This document shows, piece after piece, positions 44,928 through 56,699 of a stretch of DNA of 64,000 bases. Position numbers and translations under genes: made by a program. Origin of the DNA: Paracyclopina nana (taxonomy: Eukaryota; Arthropoda; Copepoda; Cyclopoida; Cyclopettidae); the NCBI GenBank assembly GCA_019096065.1, contig JAGUCH010000008.1:2609001-2673000 (forward strand), in the 5' to 3' direction. The stretch's first letter is position 1, and the number at the start of each line of letters is the position of its first letter. Below the pieces are notes generated by a model, which was not told the origin of the DNA, ran no database searches, and worked only from the letters and a program-made list of their open reading frames with translations.

Positions 44928-45968
44928 ATGGCTACGTTTAGACTCGTGTCGTTTTCACACCTCAGTGAGAGGATTGTGCTCAAGTGTCGTCTCTTTAAAA
45001 TTGCGTGTCTCTCTCTTACCTACAATGAGCACTTGTCGTGGAACTACGTCTTTGACACTCTCATGGAGCCGGCAATTTGGTTTGTCGACAGCTTCACCAA
45101 AATTCTCGGCCCTCTCTTTGTGACAGGCGTGCTGGTGCTGACTTCATGCGTGGTCTTCATTGCCTACTATGTTGGCCTTCCATATTACCTCGAGCACAAA
45201 CATGGCTGCTTCACCACTTTTCTAGTCCTCCTTGGCAATTACATCAAAGTGAACGTCATTTTCCATTACTACCACGCCTACTTCACTCGCCCAGGTCGTG
45301 TGCCAACGGATGCTTCGGAGATCAAGATTGCAGCTTCCATTTGCAAAAAGTGCATTGCTCCCAAACCGCCAAGAACGCATCATTGCTCAGTTTGCGATGC
45401 GTGCATTTTGAAGATGGATCACCATTGTCCGTGGATCAATGGCTGCATTGGGCATTTCAATCATAGATACTTCTTCCTGTTCATGGCCTGGATGGTGGCA
45501 GGCTGCTTTTTTGTGATGCTCTTTGGCTTTGAGATCTTCTACGACGAGATTGCCAATAGAGCCGTGATTGCAGATCCTGGAGAATTCAGTCTTCTTGACA
45601 GAAGAAGCCTTATTTGGTTCGAAGCTTTCATCACCACGGGTACCTTTTTCATACTTGGCGGACTGCTCATCTGGCATGCCAATCTTATCCATAAAGGAGA
45701 GACCAGCATTGAAGCACACATCAACAAAGCCGAAACTAGACGGCTCAAGAGGGAGGGTAAAATTTACCGAAATGCGTACGACTTCACTCCATGGTACAAT
45801 TGGTGCTTGTTCCTCGGTATGATTGAGGGTCGAGGCTGGTCAAGTGTATTTGTGCCATCAAAGTTCCCGCCTAAAGGCAATGGACTCGAGTGGGATACTA
45901 TATACAGCTGTGAAATCAAATGGAACTCGGCTGACTGGTACCCGATAGACGCCTCGAAAATGGCTTAA
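44928..45968 (+). CDS. Palmitoyltransferase, ZDHHC16-like
   Basis: Membrane S-acyltransferase that transfers palmitate to Cys of target proteins in ER/Golgi membranes. One open frame; the ATG at 44928 gives 346 residues. Two helices near residues 50-105 precede the cytosolic Cys-rich domain (about 139-183). That domain contains CKKCIAPKPPRTHHCSVCDA and the catalytic DHHC in MDHHCPWINGCIG. Two further helices follow (FFLFMAWMVAGCFFVMLFG and a segment around residues 225-250). The DHHC-CRD with FNHRYF and the C-terminal end resemble ZDHHC16. No intron is seen. The stop is 91 bp from the convergent CCAR1 stop. Confidence 0.88.
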   Translation: MATFRLVSFSHLSERIVLKCRLFKIACLSLTYNEHLSWNYVFDTLMEPAIWFVDSFTKILGPLFVTGVLVLTSCVVFIAYYVGLPYYLEHKHGCFTTFLVLLGNYIKVNVIFHYYHAYFTRPGRVPTDASEIKIAASICKKCIAPKPPRTHHCSVCDACILKMDHHCPWINGCIGHFNHRYFFLFMAWMVAGCFFVMLFGFEIFYDEIANRAVIADPGEFSLLDRRSLIWFEAFITTGTFFILGGLLIWHANLIHKGETSIEAHINKAETRRLKREGKIYRNAYDFTPWYNWCLFLGMIEGRGWSSVFVPSKFPPKGNGLEWDTIYSCEIKWNSADWYPIDASKMA

Positions 45969-46059
45969 AGACATTCTTTAATCCAGCATTCCCAAAGAAA
46001 CAAACAAAATTCGTATCGACTACGTGCACACGTAATACAAATAATAGAGAGCTTTTGTC

Positions 46060-49000
46060 TCACTTCTCATCTTCACACTTTCCATTGATGATCTCCTCAG
46101 CAGGCTCTTCTTTCTTGATGAGAGCCTCTTTACTAGGCGTTGGGGAGGTGGGTGCGTTCACTGCTGGGTGAACTTTTGCATAAATGTCCTTTAATATTGT
46201 GTAATATTTCGAAGAGTCGGTTTGTGACCTTTTCATGTCATCTTCCACTCTCTTCAACTGCTTTCGAAGGTCTTTGACTTCGGCCTATAAATATCAGTTT
46301 GAAACTGACCCAATGAACAAAAAAAAATTAAAATGCTAGACTGACCTGAAGCTTATCTTTCACTGAGGAGTGTTTTTCAGATGCTTCCTTAAGCTCCTGT
46401 ACAGTTTTAAGCGAGGACTTCAGTTGGGCCTCGGTTTCAGAACGAGCTTGCTCGCTTCGCTTCAGTTGAGTCAAAAGCTTAGCAACATCAACGACGCTCC
46501 CTACGTATTAATGCAAATTATCAACAAGAGTTGAAAATGATGGTGAAAATAGTTACTACCTCTGTAGTTACAAATGCCGTCGGACTGTGTGACTAAAGGA
46601 GCGTCATTGTTGGCTGGCTTCATGTTGTGAGGCAAGAAAGCCCTAAAGCCTTGCCCTAAAGCCTCCTCATCCACATTTGAGCACGAAGGTTCTTCGTCTT
46701 CGAGGCAGTCAGTGAATTGGCGGTAATTGACTTGTTGGTCCTTCCCAGTCGTAACCTTGGTCACGAGCTTTTTAATTTGAGCTCTGGATAGGTTGAAACT
46801 CATGGTAGCCAAAATGTCCTCAAGGTCTTTGGTTTCGAAGTAGCCACAATGGCCCAAGTCAAAGTAACTGCACGCCAGTAGAAGATCCTTGTTTTTGGTG
46901 ATTGTTTTCTTCTTGGCTTTGGCATCTTCCTTCTCCTTCTCTTCTTCCTCAGACTCTTTGCTTTCGCTAGCGGAAGCAGTCTTGGAAGGCTTTTCACTAC
47001 TCTCTTGTGGCTTTTCAGTGGCCTCCACAATGGCTTTGTACACTTTGAATCCCGAGTCTCTCATGAGCATCTCGTTGAATAGCTCAGCAAATAGTGACAC
47101 CTCAAACGTGCCCTCTTTGTTGTCCTCGGTGCGGTAGTCCAACAAGACGGACAAATTCATGACGGTGCAATCAAACTTTCCTGACTTGGCTTTGGGGTGA
47201 GGATGGACAAGGATGCATGGCTCGGATGGGAATTTGTAGGCATTCTTGAGTGCTTGCTTTTGCTTTTCATCAAGCCCCTTGGCCACTGGTGGCTTAACAT
47301 CTTTGGCCTTCGCAGCCTCGGACGCTGAAGGGCTTTCAGTCTCCATCATGACCTCAGAGATGTCATCGATCTTTTCTTCCTCAGGCGGAGTGGCAGCAGG
47401 TTCATCTTGCTTTTCCTCCTCACTCGGCTGCTCACTCTTTTCCTCCAAGTCTTGTTCATCCTTGAGAGCCTTTTGCAGCCTGCCAGCTAGTTGAGACTTG
47501 AGACCTTTGGAGTTGAGACCTCTAGCGTTGAGCTCGTCTCGCAGCTCAGTCACTTTCAAAGTTTTGACATCGAGATTTTGCCAAGGAGTTGGATCCTTCT
47601 TGAGATCGTCTGCCTCCATTGACTCTTGGTCGTTGTCGGCCACTTCGTCAGCTTTGGTAGAGTCTTCGGCCATTACTTTATCTTCGACCTCCGGCTTTTG
47701 AACTTCATCTGCAGGAGCTTCACTTTTTTCATCCGATTCCTCTTTTTCTATGGGCTGCTGAACTACGGGGGGAGGATTGATTCTGGCCTCTAGAGCCTTT
47801 TCGTACAAGGTCTTTGCCTCCTCGTGTTCCAGTGGAGTTGGCATGATGGTCCATATGTCTGGCAAGAATATTACTGTCGTTTCAGTCCTTGCCGGCTTTG
47901 AACTAGACTCTTGACGTCTGTGGTAAGATAGATAATATTGAACATGCTATTATTATAAATAACAAAATTAATATCGTACCGATAATGAATTTCAAGAAAT
48001 CGATGCCACTGAGTGCAGTTTGACAAGTCAATGCCAGTCAAGGCCCTGCACACGCGTATAGCGGTTCGGATCAGTACAGACGGATCTGAGTCTGGATTTG
48101 GACCATCAAGGGAAGGAGACCAAGCCCCCCCTATGGACATGGTTTCATTCTTGCCACGCGTTCCTACCAAAAATTGTATAGCCCTCGTGGGATGCACGAG
48201 ACTGTCTCGAGCCGTAGCACCTGAAATTAGAGCACAATATGCAAGTTGTGAAATATGGCAATTGAGCGTATGACTCACTGCTTTCTGCAAGAAGGCACGT
48301 TTTTTCAAACAGGCCCTGAGGAGGCGGAACAGCCATCAGCATAACTTTCGCGCTGAACGAGTGATCCGCATCAGTGGGATCATAGATCGCATCAGACAGC
48401 AATGGGGACTCGACCAAGTCCTTGTTAAAAATGTGGAAAGAGGAGGCATACTGGATTTTAAAACTGTCATGTATCGGAAAGGACTTCATCCAGGAGTGAT
48501 CGGCGAGGAAAAAGTCCGACGGGACGTACATATTGCTATAGCGTTTCTTCAACTCGCACACGCTACTCTCGGGGAAGTTGAGCGGAACTTTGGGAACCGA
48601 TACGTTATAACGGGGCGCGGTGCGAGCCCTCCTCCTTGGTGGGCTTCTGGACCGACTCCGCGAGCGCCGTTGAGGACTACGCGACCTCTTGCGAGAATTC
48701 GAAGCAGTCGATGGTGTCGGACTAGATCGTCGCTCCTTGTCCCTGCTTCGCTCCCTATGGTCTCTATCGCGGTCTCTGGTGGAGCTGCGCTCATCTCTGC
48801 GTCGGTGCTCTCCCCCTCCAGAGTTACGCATTTTCATAGAGTCCCTAGGGGGCGAGTTATTGCGCATTCTTATCGCAGGTGAAGGATCGTTGGTGCGACC
48901 TCCACCCCCGAACGCGGCCTCATTTCTCTGCTGCATAGCCGGACTTGCTGGTGGGATTCTCGGTGGAGGGTGGGACATGTTTGCCGCGGCAGCGTTCGAA

Positions 49001-49783
49001 AATGCATGGGCATTCAAGGAGGAAGTCGTGGTGACAGTGGTCGAGGAGGATGGGATTTGCTGTTGCGCATTCGACCTCGCGTTGCTCTGGTTTGGCAGCA
49101 CCTGAATCCTGGTGGCGTTCCACTTGAAGGGCATATTGGCGTTGTATGCGGCCTCGACTAGAACGCGATCCTGGAATGCAAAAGATGACACAGACACACG
49201 GAGAGAGTGGCAAGAGTGAAAAATGTACATTGACTCGCGGAGCCTGGCCCTTCACAACCGTGGTTTGAAAGAAGACATCCTCGTCCACGAATCCAAAGTT
49301 ATCATGCAATTTGGTGACCGTCCCGGTGAACACCCTTTGACTGGCCGGCGCCTGACCCTGAGGCTGCTGCGGAGGCTGCTGTGGAGGCTGGAGCATCACC
49401 TGAGGCTGCTGTTGCTGCTGAATCAGTGCACCACCCGGAAATCCGCCTGGCCCCAACGTGCGAGGAAAGACACCCTAAATAGTAGTCATATTTTGTTGGT
49501 GTGTTTGTCACGCATGAAAAGCAGGGGGAACTGAAAAAGAAAATTGGGCTCTCACAGGCTGACCGGCCATGGCGGCAAGTGTGACCGCTGGTCCATGTCC
49601 AAGATGTCCGAGTCCGAGTCCTGGAGGTCCACCCTGATGGAAAACTGGAGGCTGCCCGGCGGTCGCCGCTCCGAAAGCCCCTGCTGCTACTAAACCAGGT
49701 ACATCAATCGACCCACCCCCAGGTGGGCCGGGTCGGCCACCTTGGGCCCAGGGCGGATTTTTATTGCCCCCGAACTGTGCCAT
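46060..49783 (-). CDS. Cell division cycle and apoptosis regulator 1 (CCAR1)
   Basis: Nuclear coactivator and splicing-associated protein. Seven minus-strand exons: 49783-49556, 49474-49229, 49170-48279, 48220-47980, 47917-46560, 46500-46346 and 46284-46060; all phases agree, 1114 residues. The N-terminus is Gly/Pro/Gln-rich. An S1-like fold follows (FTGTVTKLHDNFGFVDEDVFF), then an Arg/Ser/Asp-rich segment with repeated RDRDRD and SRSRS. The CCAR/DBC1 core includes FLADHSWMKSFPI, DHSFSAKVMLM and a cyclic-nucleotide-hydrolase-like block. A SAP DNA-binding motif (LKVTELRDELNARGL) and acidic stretches come next, then an EF-hand-like region without clear Ca-binding loops. The C-terminus is a coiled coil encoded by the last two exons. 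The order matches CCAR1 rather than the SAP-less CCAR2. Confidence 0.93.
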
Positions 49784-50999
49784 GCTCGCTCAAATTAATG
49801 CCGAATCGCCGTCCCTTTAAATTATTAAGAGAAAAAACGCTTTTAATGCCGCGGCAGCTGACGTAGTTCTCTTTCTCAGTTTCTCTTCGAGGTGCGTCGG
49901 GCACAGGCCCGAGCCAGAAAGGCCATCACACATTTCTGGCTCGAAAAAAGTGATCTCAGCCCGAAAAAGGACGAGCTTGATTTTTGAAACTTGCCTTTAT
50001 ATCCACTATCGCAAATTTAAGGTAGAGAAGAAAACTTATCAAGTTCGGTCCGATTCAATATTGTAAAGCTTGAGCCCGACTTTTATGGGCCCGATACATG
50101 CCAACCGTTTCTGCAAGCAGCCTTAAATGCCAAATGCGGGCAGCTGAGGCAGTTCTTAGCAGAGTTATCAACGGTGGTCGGAAACGACCAAAGTGGTCGT
50201 TTTTGACTTACTTTGGTCGGAAAAAAAATTGGTGGTCGGTGGTCGGAAAAGTGGTCGTTTTTGAAAATGACCAAAACAAGCTAAAAATAGGCACTATTAG
50301 TCAAAAAAGGAGCAAAATTCCAATTCAAACTTGCCCATTTATCCTTTGGGAAACAATCTTATACTTAGAAACGTAGCAAATAAGATTAATCTCAATATAA
50401 ATATGAAATGAAAGCTCATTTTGATTAGAAACAGCTTCTTACTTTTTAGGCTACTTTTTGCTCAAAGAAGCGACATCAAGATAAAAGTTATCTTATAGAA
50501 ATTTTCCTAAGTAACATATTTTTACAACAGACATTGCTAAAAAGGCTTTGTAGTTGAAAAAGGACATTTTAAGCGTAAATTGTGTGAGTTTCGGCCGTTT
50601 TTGGGTAGGTGGTCGGTAAAGTGGTCGTTTTTGAAATGGTCTGAAAAATTGTGGTCGCAAAAGTGGTCGTTTTTGGCCAAAAAGGTGGTCGGAAGCCAAA
50701 AAATCCGTTGATAACACTGGTTCTTAGCAGGATCAAAGCCAAACAAAAATTAGTAAAATTACAAATTGGAGAAAAGTTGCGAAAATGCAAATGGACAAGA
50801 ACTGTCATCGGCGATAACAGCTTAGAAACAGATTTTTTCAGAAGATTGAACTACTTTTGTTTTGATCTACTTGTGCGTGAAAAATTTGACGGAAAATAAA
50901 ATTATAGGTGGCGCTGATTGTTGCCACGGCAAGAAAAGTCACGTACACAGAATGACAGAGGCAAAGAAAATTTAGACAGATTCTTGCTCCTCTTCTGCA
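49784..50999. other. Intergenic between divergent CCAR1 and COG3
   Basis: 1.2 kb holding both promoters and, from 50160 to 50719, a hAT-type insertion listed separately. No gene. The pair GCCCGAGCCAGAAA / TTTCTGGCTCG at about 49907-49944 forms an imperfect inverted repeat. Confidence 0.5.
50160..50719. mobile_element. Non-autonomous hAT-type DNA transposon (MITE), 560 bp
   Basis: The ends are inverse copies: left CAGAGTTATCAACGG, right CCGTTGATAACACTG (one mismatch in 15). They start with the CAG(A/T)G typical of hAT. An 8-bp target duplication GTTCTTAG lies directly outside at 50152-50159 and 50720-50727, the length expected for hAT. Subterminal GTGGTCG repeats (often AGTGGTCGTTTTTG) occur several times near each end, in the same orientation. 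There is no transposase frame. Confidence 0.9.
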
Positions 51000-53337
51000 A
51001 TGATGTCGGCTTTGGCCCTTTGGGATGACACTGAGGCTCAAATGGCTAGCCTCAATTCGGTCCAAAGGTTGATTCTTAGCCAAATGACAGATGAAGCACT
51101 TTTCCGGGCGAACACTTTTTCATCAGCAGCAACAGTGGACACTTTGGATGACTCCTCTTCAGTGAAATCTGGCCAGCAAGCAAGCAAAGTCAAGACAACC
51201 ACCTCCGATTCATGGAAAGGGGATGGGAATAATAAACCTCCTACTAAATTGGACACTGGAAGGGATTTTCTTGATTGGCTGGATTGCATGGAAACTGGCA
51301 TTCAAATTGAGAAAAATAGCCATTTCTACAGCTACTATGACCGTATCTGTGAGTTGGATGATCACACTAGTTATTTACTTGCTCAGGTTGAAAAAAGCTT
51401 GGAAGTGCTCGAATTTCTTGACCATCAAAATGTGTCCGCTTCAACCAAGAGCAACAACTTGCACAGCGTTTGCAATGATCTGATGAGGAATATGTCAAGT
51501 CTGAATGACCTCAAGGACAAGATTGAGGCCAAGGAGAATGTGTTCAAAGATGCTGACAAGGCTGTTGGTCAGTCTAATCACATCCTTAATGCTGACAATG
51601 TTTGCAAGATTCTTGATGAGATCGACCAATGCTTGAGGTTTTTCAGGGAACACAGCACCTACAAGGATACTGCCAAGTATGAAGTGAAATGTCGAGCTGC
51701 AGCTTGCAAAGTCCTAGTGTTCATCAAGGATTTCTTCAAGTCATGCGGCAACTTTGACCAAACTGCTCATATTCCACAAGCAGACAGCGCTGCCAGTTTT
51801 GACCTCTTTTATGGCAGACTGAAAACCATGGCTCCAAGGTTTAACCGAATTATGACATATTTAGCCCAATGCCCTGAGGATTCACCATTGAAAGATGAGC
51901 TAGAGTCAACGTTGCAAGACTCCGTCAATATTTTCATTTCATCCAGACAAAAGCTTGTGACTCAAAGCCTTGATTTCACCCTGCAGGAGTCAATGAAGAA
52001 ATTCGAGCGTGATCATTGCAGCTTAGTTAGATCGGCTTCTGTGTCCTTATATCATTTGCTGAAGGATGAAGAGACCCTCATCAATGAGTTTTTCCCTGTT
52101 TTCACCCAATCTGCGGTTGACTACTTCAGCTCCATTTGCTCGATTTTTTACGACTCCTTGAGACCAAAGATAGTGAAGCTCCACCATCTGGAGACTCTAA
52201 GTGAAATAGCCTCGATTCTTAAGCTGGAGCTGATGGAGCATAGCTCAAGCACAGGCACGAATGCAAGTCAATCATTCAATTTGTCCATCACTCAGCTGTG
52301 GGAGGATGTACAAGAGAGGCTAGTGTACAGGGCCTACATCTTCATCAAGACTGACATCAGTGATTTTAGCCCTCATGAGGGAGATTTGTTGTACCCTGAG
52401 AAGCTTCAAATGATGCTTGCTATTGCAGAAGATTCTGCCATCAAAGATTCTCCTGCTGACATACACGGCATGTGGTATCCCACTGTGAGAAGAACATTGA
52501 TGTGCCTTTCCAAGCTGTATAGGTCAGTAGAGAAAGACATATTTCAAGAGGTCTCACATGAAGCTTTGAAAGCTTGCATCCAGTCAATTGTGCATGCATC
52601 AAGCCAAATTGAGTCAAGAAAGACCAAGTTCGATGGGCAATTGTTCCTGATTAAACATTTGCTTATTTTACGGGAACAAATCACTCCATTCAACATCATT
52701 CAATCGTCTTCTGAGACTGCCTTGGATTTTTCTCACATGAAGAATGTGTTGAGTCCTAATCAGAGGTCACTTGATAAATTCCTCAAGAATTCATTACCAG
52801 AAGTACGGGAATTCCAAATGGATTACAGGAAAGAAGTGGATAGGCTACTGAAAGTAACTTGTGAGATGTTCATCCAGTGTGCAGCTCAAGATGTGACAGG
52901 GCCAATTTTCTATGTGATCAAGGTAAGCCTAAAAGGTGTGAAAGAAAATAGTACATAATTGCATATTATGATTCAGGATGTTGGTGAGCTGAAGAAATAT
53001 CCAGCATCTGTGCTGAATGAAAAGGCAACAGAAGCTATGAAAAACATGAAGAGAGTCGTCCCTGTTGTGCACCAAAAAATGAGACTATACTTGGCTAACA
53101 GAGAGACTGAATTCATTCTCTATAAACCAATTAGAGTGAGTAATAATGCATCATTGGCTTCAATTGCTATTCTAATTGCATTGCTTCTAGGTGAACATTT
53201 TGGAGACTTTCTCACGTTTTTCAAAGATGATTGAAGAAAACTTTGAAGAGCAGGACCTGTTAGTGATTGGATGTCCTAATATTGATGGAATAACTATCAC
53301 GCTCTCTTCTTTGTCTATGAGTTCATCATCCAAGTGA
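51000..53337 (+). CDS. Cog3: Conserved oligomeric Golgi complex subunit 3 (COG3)
   Basis: Lobe A subunit of the COG tethering complex for retrograde intra-Golgi traffic. Exons 51000-52922, 52977-53135 and 53191-53337, all phase 0, 742 residues. COG3/Sec34 features are FLDWLDCMETGIQ early, NRDHCALVRS-type FERDHCSLVRSASVSLYHL in the middle, and LEDVQERLVYR-type WEDVQERLVYRAYIFIKTDI. DIHGMWYPTVRRTLMCLSKLYR and DGQLFLIKHLLILREQI are near-diagnostic. The C-terminal exons encode LYLANRETEFILYKPIR and the final helical bundle. The protein is somewhat shorter than the vertebrate form (about 830). Two in-frame ATG codons open the frame; the first was taken. Confidence 0.95.
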
Positions 53338-54905
53338 TACTGTTACAATCACATTGTGTTTGTCAACATATATAGTATTGTTTAACACTTTTATTGCATT
53401 CCCACCATGAAGACGTTTTCATAAAGAGGCTTTTCTTTATGAGTGCATTTGGTAGCACTTCTGTAAATAAGGGTTAATAAAATGCTCTTAATGAAAGATA
53501 TTCTCAGGATCTCACATGAATCTCTTTGGTTATAAGTTGGCACTCTCCATCTTGTGACTCCCAAAACAAGGCTATTAATGGGCAGGGTCTTTAACCCATG
53601 CAAGTTGTCTCTGCACATGGGTATTTAAATCAGGAAAGAAGATTGGCTACCACCAAAATACCTAATACACAGCATGCCCTCGAGAAAGTGCACATAACCA
53701 AAAGATGGTGCTAAGAGTAATTACGAAATTGCTTAAGTGATTGCGTAATGAAATAGCATGCGCATTGTGCGACTAACCGCAAGTAGCGGAGGAATCTGAC
53801 GCAAAAAGCTGATCGATCTGCGTGCTTGAGCTGATTTAATGCTCTTCCTTTTTTTTCAAGTAATTGAGGTAAAAGTGAATATTTTCAATATATACCGCTC
53901 AGTCAGCCATCTTGTGTTCACTAAGCCCTAAAATGAGGTGGGTTTTTGGATCTAAAATATTGGTGGACTTTAAGATCTATTAACAAAGTGGGTTTTAAAG
54001 CCTACACTTTTCTGGATCTGGGTACTTATATTAAGTTGAAAAAATGGTTTGAGTTTTAGCTGAGTTTTAAGATCTAAAGAAAAGGGTTGTAAGATCTAAC
54101 AGCTTCTATAATTGCTAGAAAGCTGCAAGGAATTGCGCGTATCATTAGCTAAGAAGTGATGTTTTTCAGTGCAGATCTTAAAACATAGATAGATCTATTA
54201 AAACATCTAACCATTAGATGCCCTATATCGATAGGGGTTAAAACATCTAACCATTAGGCTTTAGCATCCCAATCTTTAGATCTTAAGACCCAGAGCAAAA
54301 AAAGTGTCGGCCTTAAAACCCGCCATGCATGATTTTAAATCCTAGTGCCTACCGCTATTTTAGGCCTTAGTGACTTCTCCCGTAGTAACGCAACAGAACT
54401 AAAGATTCAATCATTCCAATGATTTTTTCAGTCTGTGTTGCACACTCAATGTGTGTGCAATTTCCCAGAGGCTCAGCTATATGCTCTGCAATTTCCTTAA
54501 AAATAATTTATTGAGTGGAAAATCAACTAATTAATTTTAGGGCTCTAACGGCTTCACTTTAGGTAATGCTTGTTCAGATTTTTAAAGAATTCTATAAAAC
54601 CGACTAATTGCTATTCGCTTAAATTCAGCAATCATTCAAAGCAGCATGCAGCACTTGTAAAAATACATTTCAGAGGGGACAGAGGCGTATTCAGCTTGAG
54701 CTTGACTTATTTCATCGATTCGATGCGCCCAAAATAAACAGCTGAAAAGGGAGAGGTCTCATTGCCCATCAGCAATCCTTGATTTGCAACCTCAACCTGA
54801 CTGATTAGTCTCTGTCACAGCTGATCCCCTTAGGGTTGATCTAGGTCAGTGCATCCTACGAAATGTCAAGCTGCGTTTTCTTACGATAAACTATTGAAAG
54901 CAACC
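53338..54905. other. Intergenic with AGATCT-rich repeated words
   Basis: No gene. From about 53940 to 54360, words such as TTTAAGATCTA recur in both orientations. TTAAAACATCTAACCATTAG is present twice, at 54198-54217 and 54238-54257 (40-bp step). The last part should hold the Pak promoter or 5' UTR. Confidence 0.45.
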
Positions 54906-56699
54906 ATGTCTTCTGACGACGAAGAAAAGCCTCCTGCACCCCCTCTAAGATTGACTTCCAATCGAGGTCCAGAGGCTGTCTCGCTTCCTGTGGACATGAG
55001 GCCGCTGCCAAAAGAGCCAACAGACTCTGAACATGGATCAGGATACAAGTCCGGATCATCTGGAGGGTTTTGGCTGAAAAAGTCCTCCAAAGAGTCTGAC
55101 AAGCCTGAGAAGCCCAATATCTCGTACCCATCCAAGTTCAAGCATGTGGTTCATGTTGGCTTTGATCCGGATACGGGAGAATTCACCGGAATGCCGGAAG
55201 CCTGGGCTAGACTTCTCATATCATCCAATATTTCTCGAGAAATGCAGCTCAAGAATCCCCAAGCAGTCCTTGATGTGCTCAACTACTATGAGCACAGTGC
55301 TAAGTTGCCTCCACACGAAAAGTTCATGATCCAAGGAAGTGGGGCTGGATCTTTGCAGCCCAGCCCCAGTCCAAGGCCTTCATACTCTTTGAGCAATAAT
55401 AACTTGCACAACTTGAGAAGTCCCACGCCGCCAGTTCCACCTGCCAGACATCACACATCCAGTAGCAAAAAGACACCGGCACCAACTGCTCCATCACCAT
55501 CAGTCCCAGCCTCGAACTCGGGTCACTCATTGTCTTCGGTCAAGTCATCAGAAAGTGGTGGCAATAAGAGTAACTTGGAGGAGGACTTGAAAAATGTTGC
55601 TGCTACTCCCCCTCCAATTGCGTCAAGGCCTGAAAAGACAAAAAGTATTTACACCAAGCCAGTGGACGAAGAGAATGATGAAGATCCGAATGCTCTTATT
55701 GTCCCACCTCTAGCAAGGGAGTCTACGCCTACAGCTTCTGAAAGTAATAATGATAATCTGAACAACAAGTCAGCATCAAGACAAGAGAGGCAAAAAAAGA
55801 AGAAGATGAGTGATGAGGAAATTATGGAGCGCCTTAAGACCATTGTGACTGTGGGCGACCCAAATAGAAAGTACACAAAAATGGAGAAAATTGGCCAGGG
55901 TGCATCTGGCACTGTGTACACAGCTATTGAAACTGCAACAGGCATGGAGGTTGCCATCAAACAAATGAATTTGCAGCAACAGCCCAAGAAAGAGTTGATA
56001 ATCAATGAAATTGTTGTCATGAAGGCAAACAAGCATCCCAATGTTGTAAACTTCTTGGATGCCTATTTGGTGTCGGACGAGCTGTGGGTGACTATGGAGT
56101 ATTTGCCAGGAGGGTCACTAACAGATGTAGTCACTGAAACTTGCATGGATGAAGGTCAAATTGCTGCAGTTTGTCGAGAAGTCCTGCAGGCCCTCGATTT
56201 TTTGCACAAGGGCAATGTGATCCACAGGGACATCAAGTCAGACAACATCCTTCTGGGCATGAATGGAGAGGTTAAACTAACAGATTTTGGATTTTGTGCT
56301 CAAATATCAAGTGAACATAACAAGCGAACTACCATGGTTGGTACTCCCTATTGGATGGCCCCCGAAGTAGTGACTCGTAAGCAGTATGGCCCAAAAGTGG
56401 ATGTGTGGTCCTTGGGTATTATGGCTATTGAAATGATTGAGGGTGAGCCTCCCTACTTAAACGAAAACCCTCTCCGCGCTCTCTATTTGATTGCCACAAA
56501 TGGAAAGCCTGAGATCAAGGAGCGAGAAAAGCTGAGCCCAATCTTCCAGGACTTTTTGGACAAGACCCTGGAGACAAATGTGGACAAGAGGCCTTCTGCG
56601 GCAGAACTTCTAAGGCATCCTTTCCTCAAACTCGCCAGGCCTCTGATTTCTTTGAATCCACTCATTTTGGCTGCCAAGGAAGCTGCAAAGTCAAATTAG
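54906..56699 (+). CDS. Pak: p21-activated kinase (group I PAK), intronless
   Basis: Ser/Thr kinase effector of Rac and Cdc42. The ATG at 54906 ([13 protein letters not shown]) starts a 597-residue protein in one exon. The PPAPPLR motif matches the Nck-binding site of group I PAKs. The CRIB is [20 protein letters not shown] (about residues 73-92), followed by the autoinhibitory segment. [19 protein letters not shown] is the PIX-binding motif. Kinase domain about 320-575: [30 protein letters not shown] and [10 protein letters not shown]. Everything needed for function is present. Codons upstream to 54849 are in frame but lack an ATG. PAK genes normally have many introns, so the single exon is unusual; a retrocopy that replaced or duplicates the parent is possible. 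Confidence 0.95.
   Translation: MSSDDEEKPPAPPLRLTSNRGPEAVSLPVDMRPLPKEPTDSEHGSGYKSGSSGGFWLKKSSKESDKPEKPNISYPSKFKHVVHVGFDPDTGEFTGMPEAWARLLISSNISREMQLKNPQAVLDVLNYYEHSAKLPPHEKFMIQGSGAGSLQPSPSPRPSYSLSNNNLHNLRSPTPPVPPARHHTSSSKKTPAPTAPSPSVPASNSGHSLSSVKSSESGGNKSNLEEDLKNVAATPPPIASRPEKTKSIYTKPVDEENDEDPNALIVPPLARESTPTASESNNDNLNNKSASRQERQKKKKMSDEEIMERLKTIVTVGDPNRKYTKMEKIGQGASGTVYTAIETATGMEVAIKQMNLQQQPKKELIINEIVVMKANKHPNVVNFLDAYLVSDELWVTMEYLPGGSLTDVVTETCMDEGQIAAVCREVLQALDFLHKGNVIHRDIKSDNILLGMNGEVKLTDFGFCAQISSEHNKRTTMVGTPYWMAPEVVTRKQYGPKVDVWSLGIMAIEMIEGEPPYLNENPLRALYLIATNGKPEIKEREKLSPIFQDFLDKTLETNVDKRPSAAELLRHPFLKLARPLISLNPLILAAKEAAKSN

Noticed and set aside
54849..54905. Upstream extension of Pak
   Set aside because: It needs a GTG start; ATG at 54906 gives the conserved group I PAK N-terminus.
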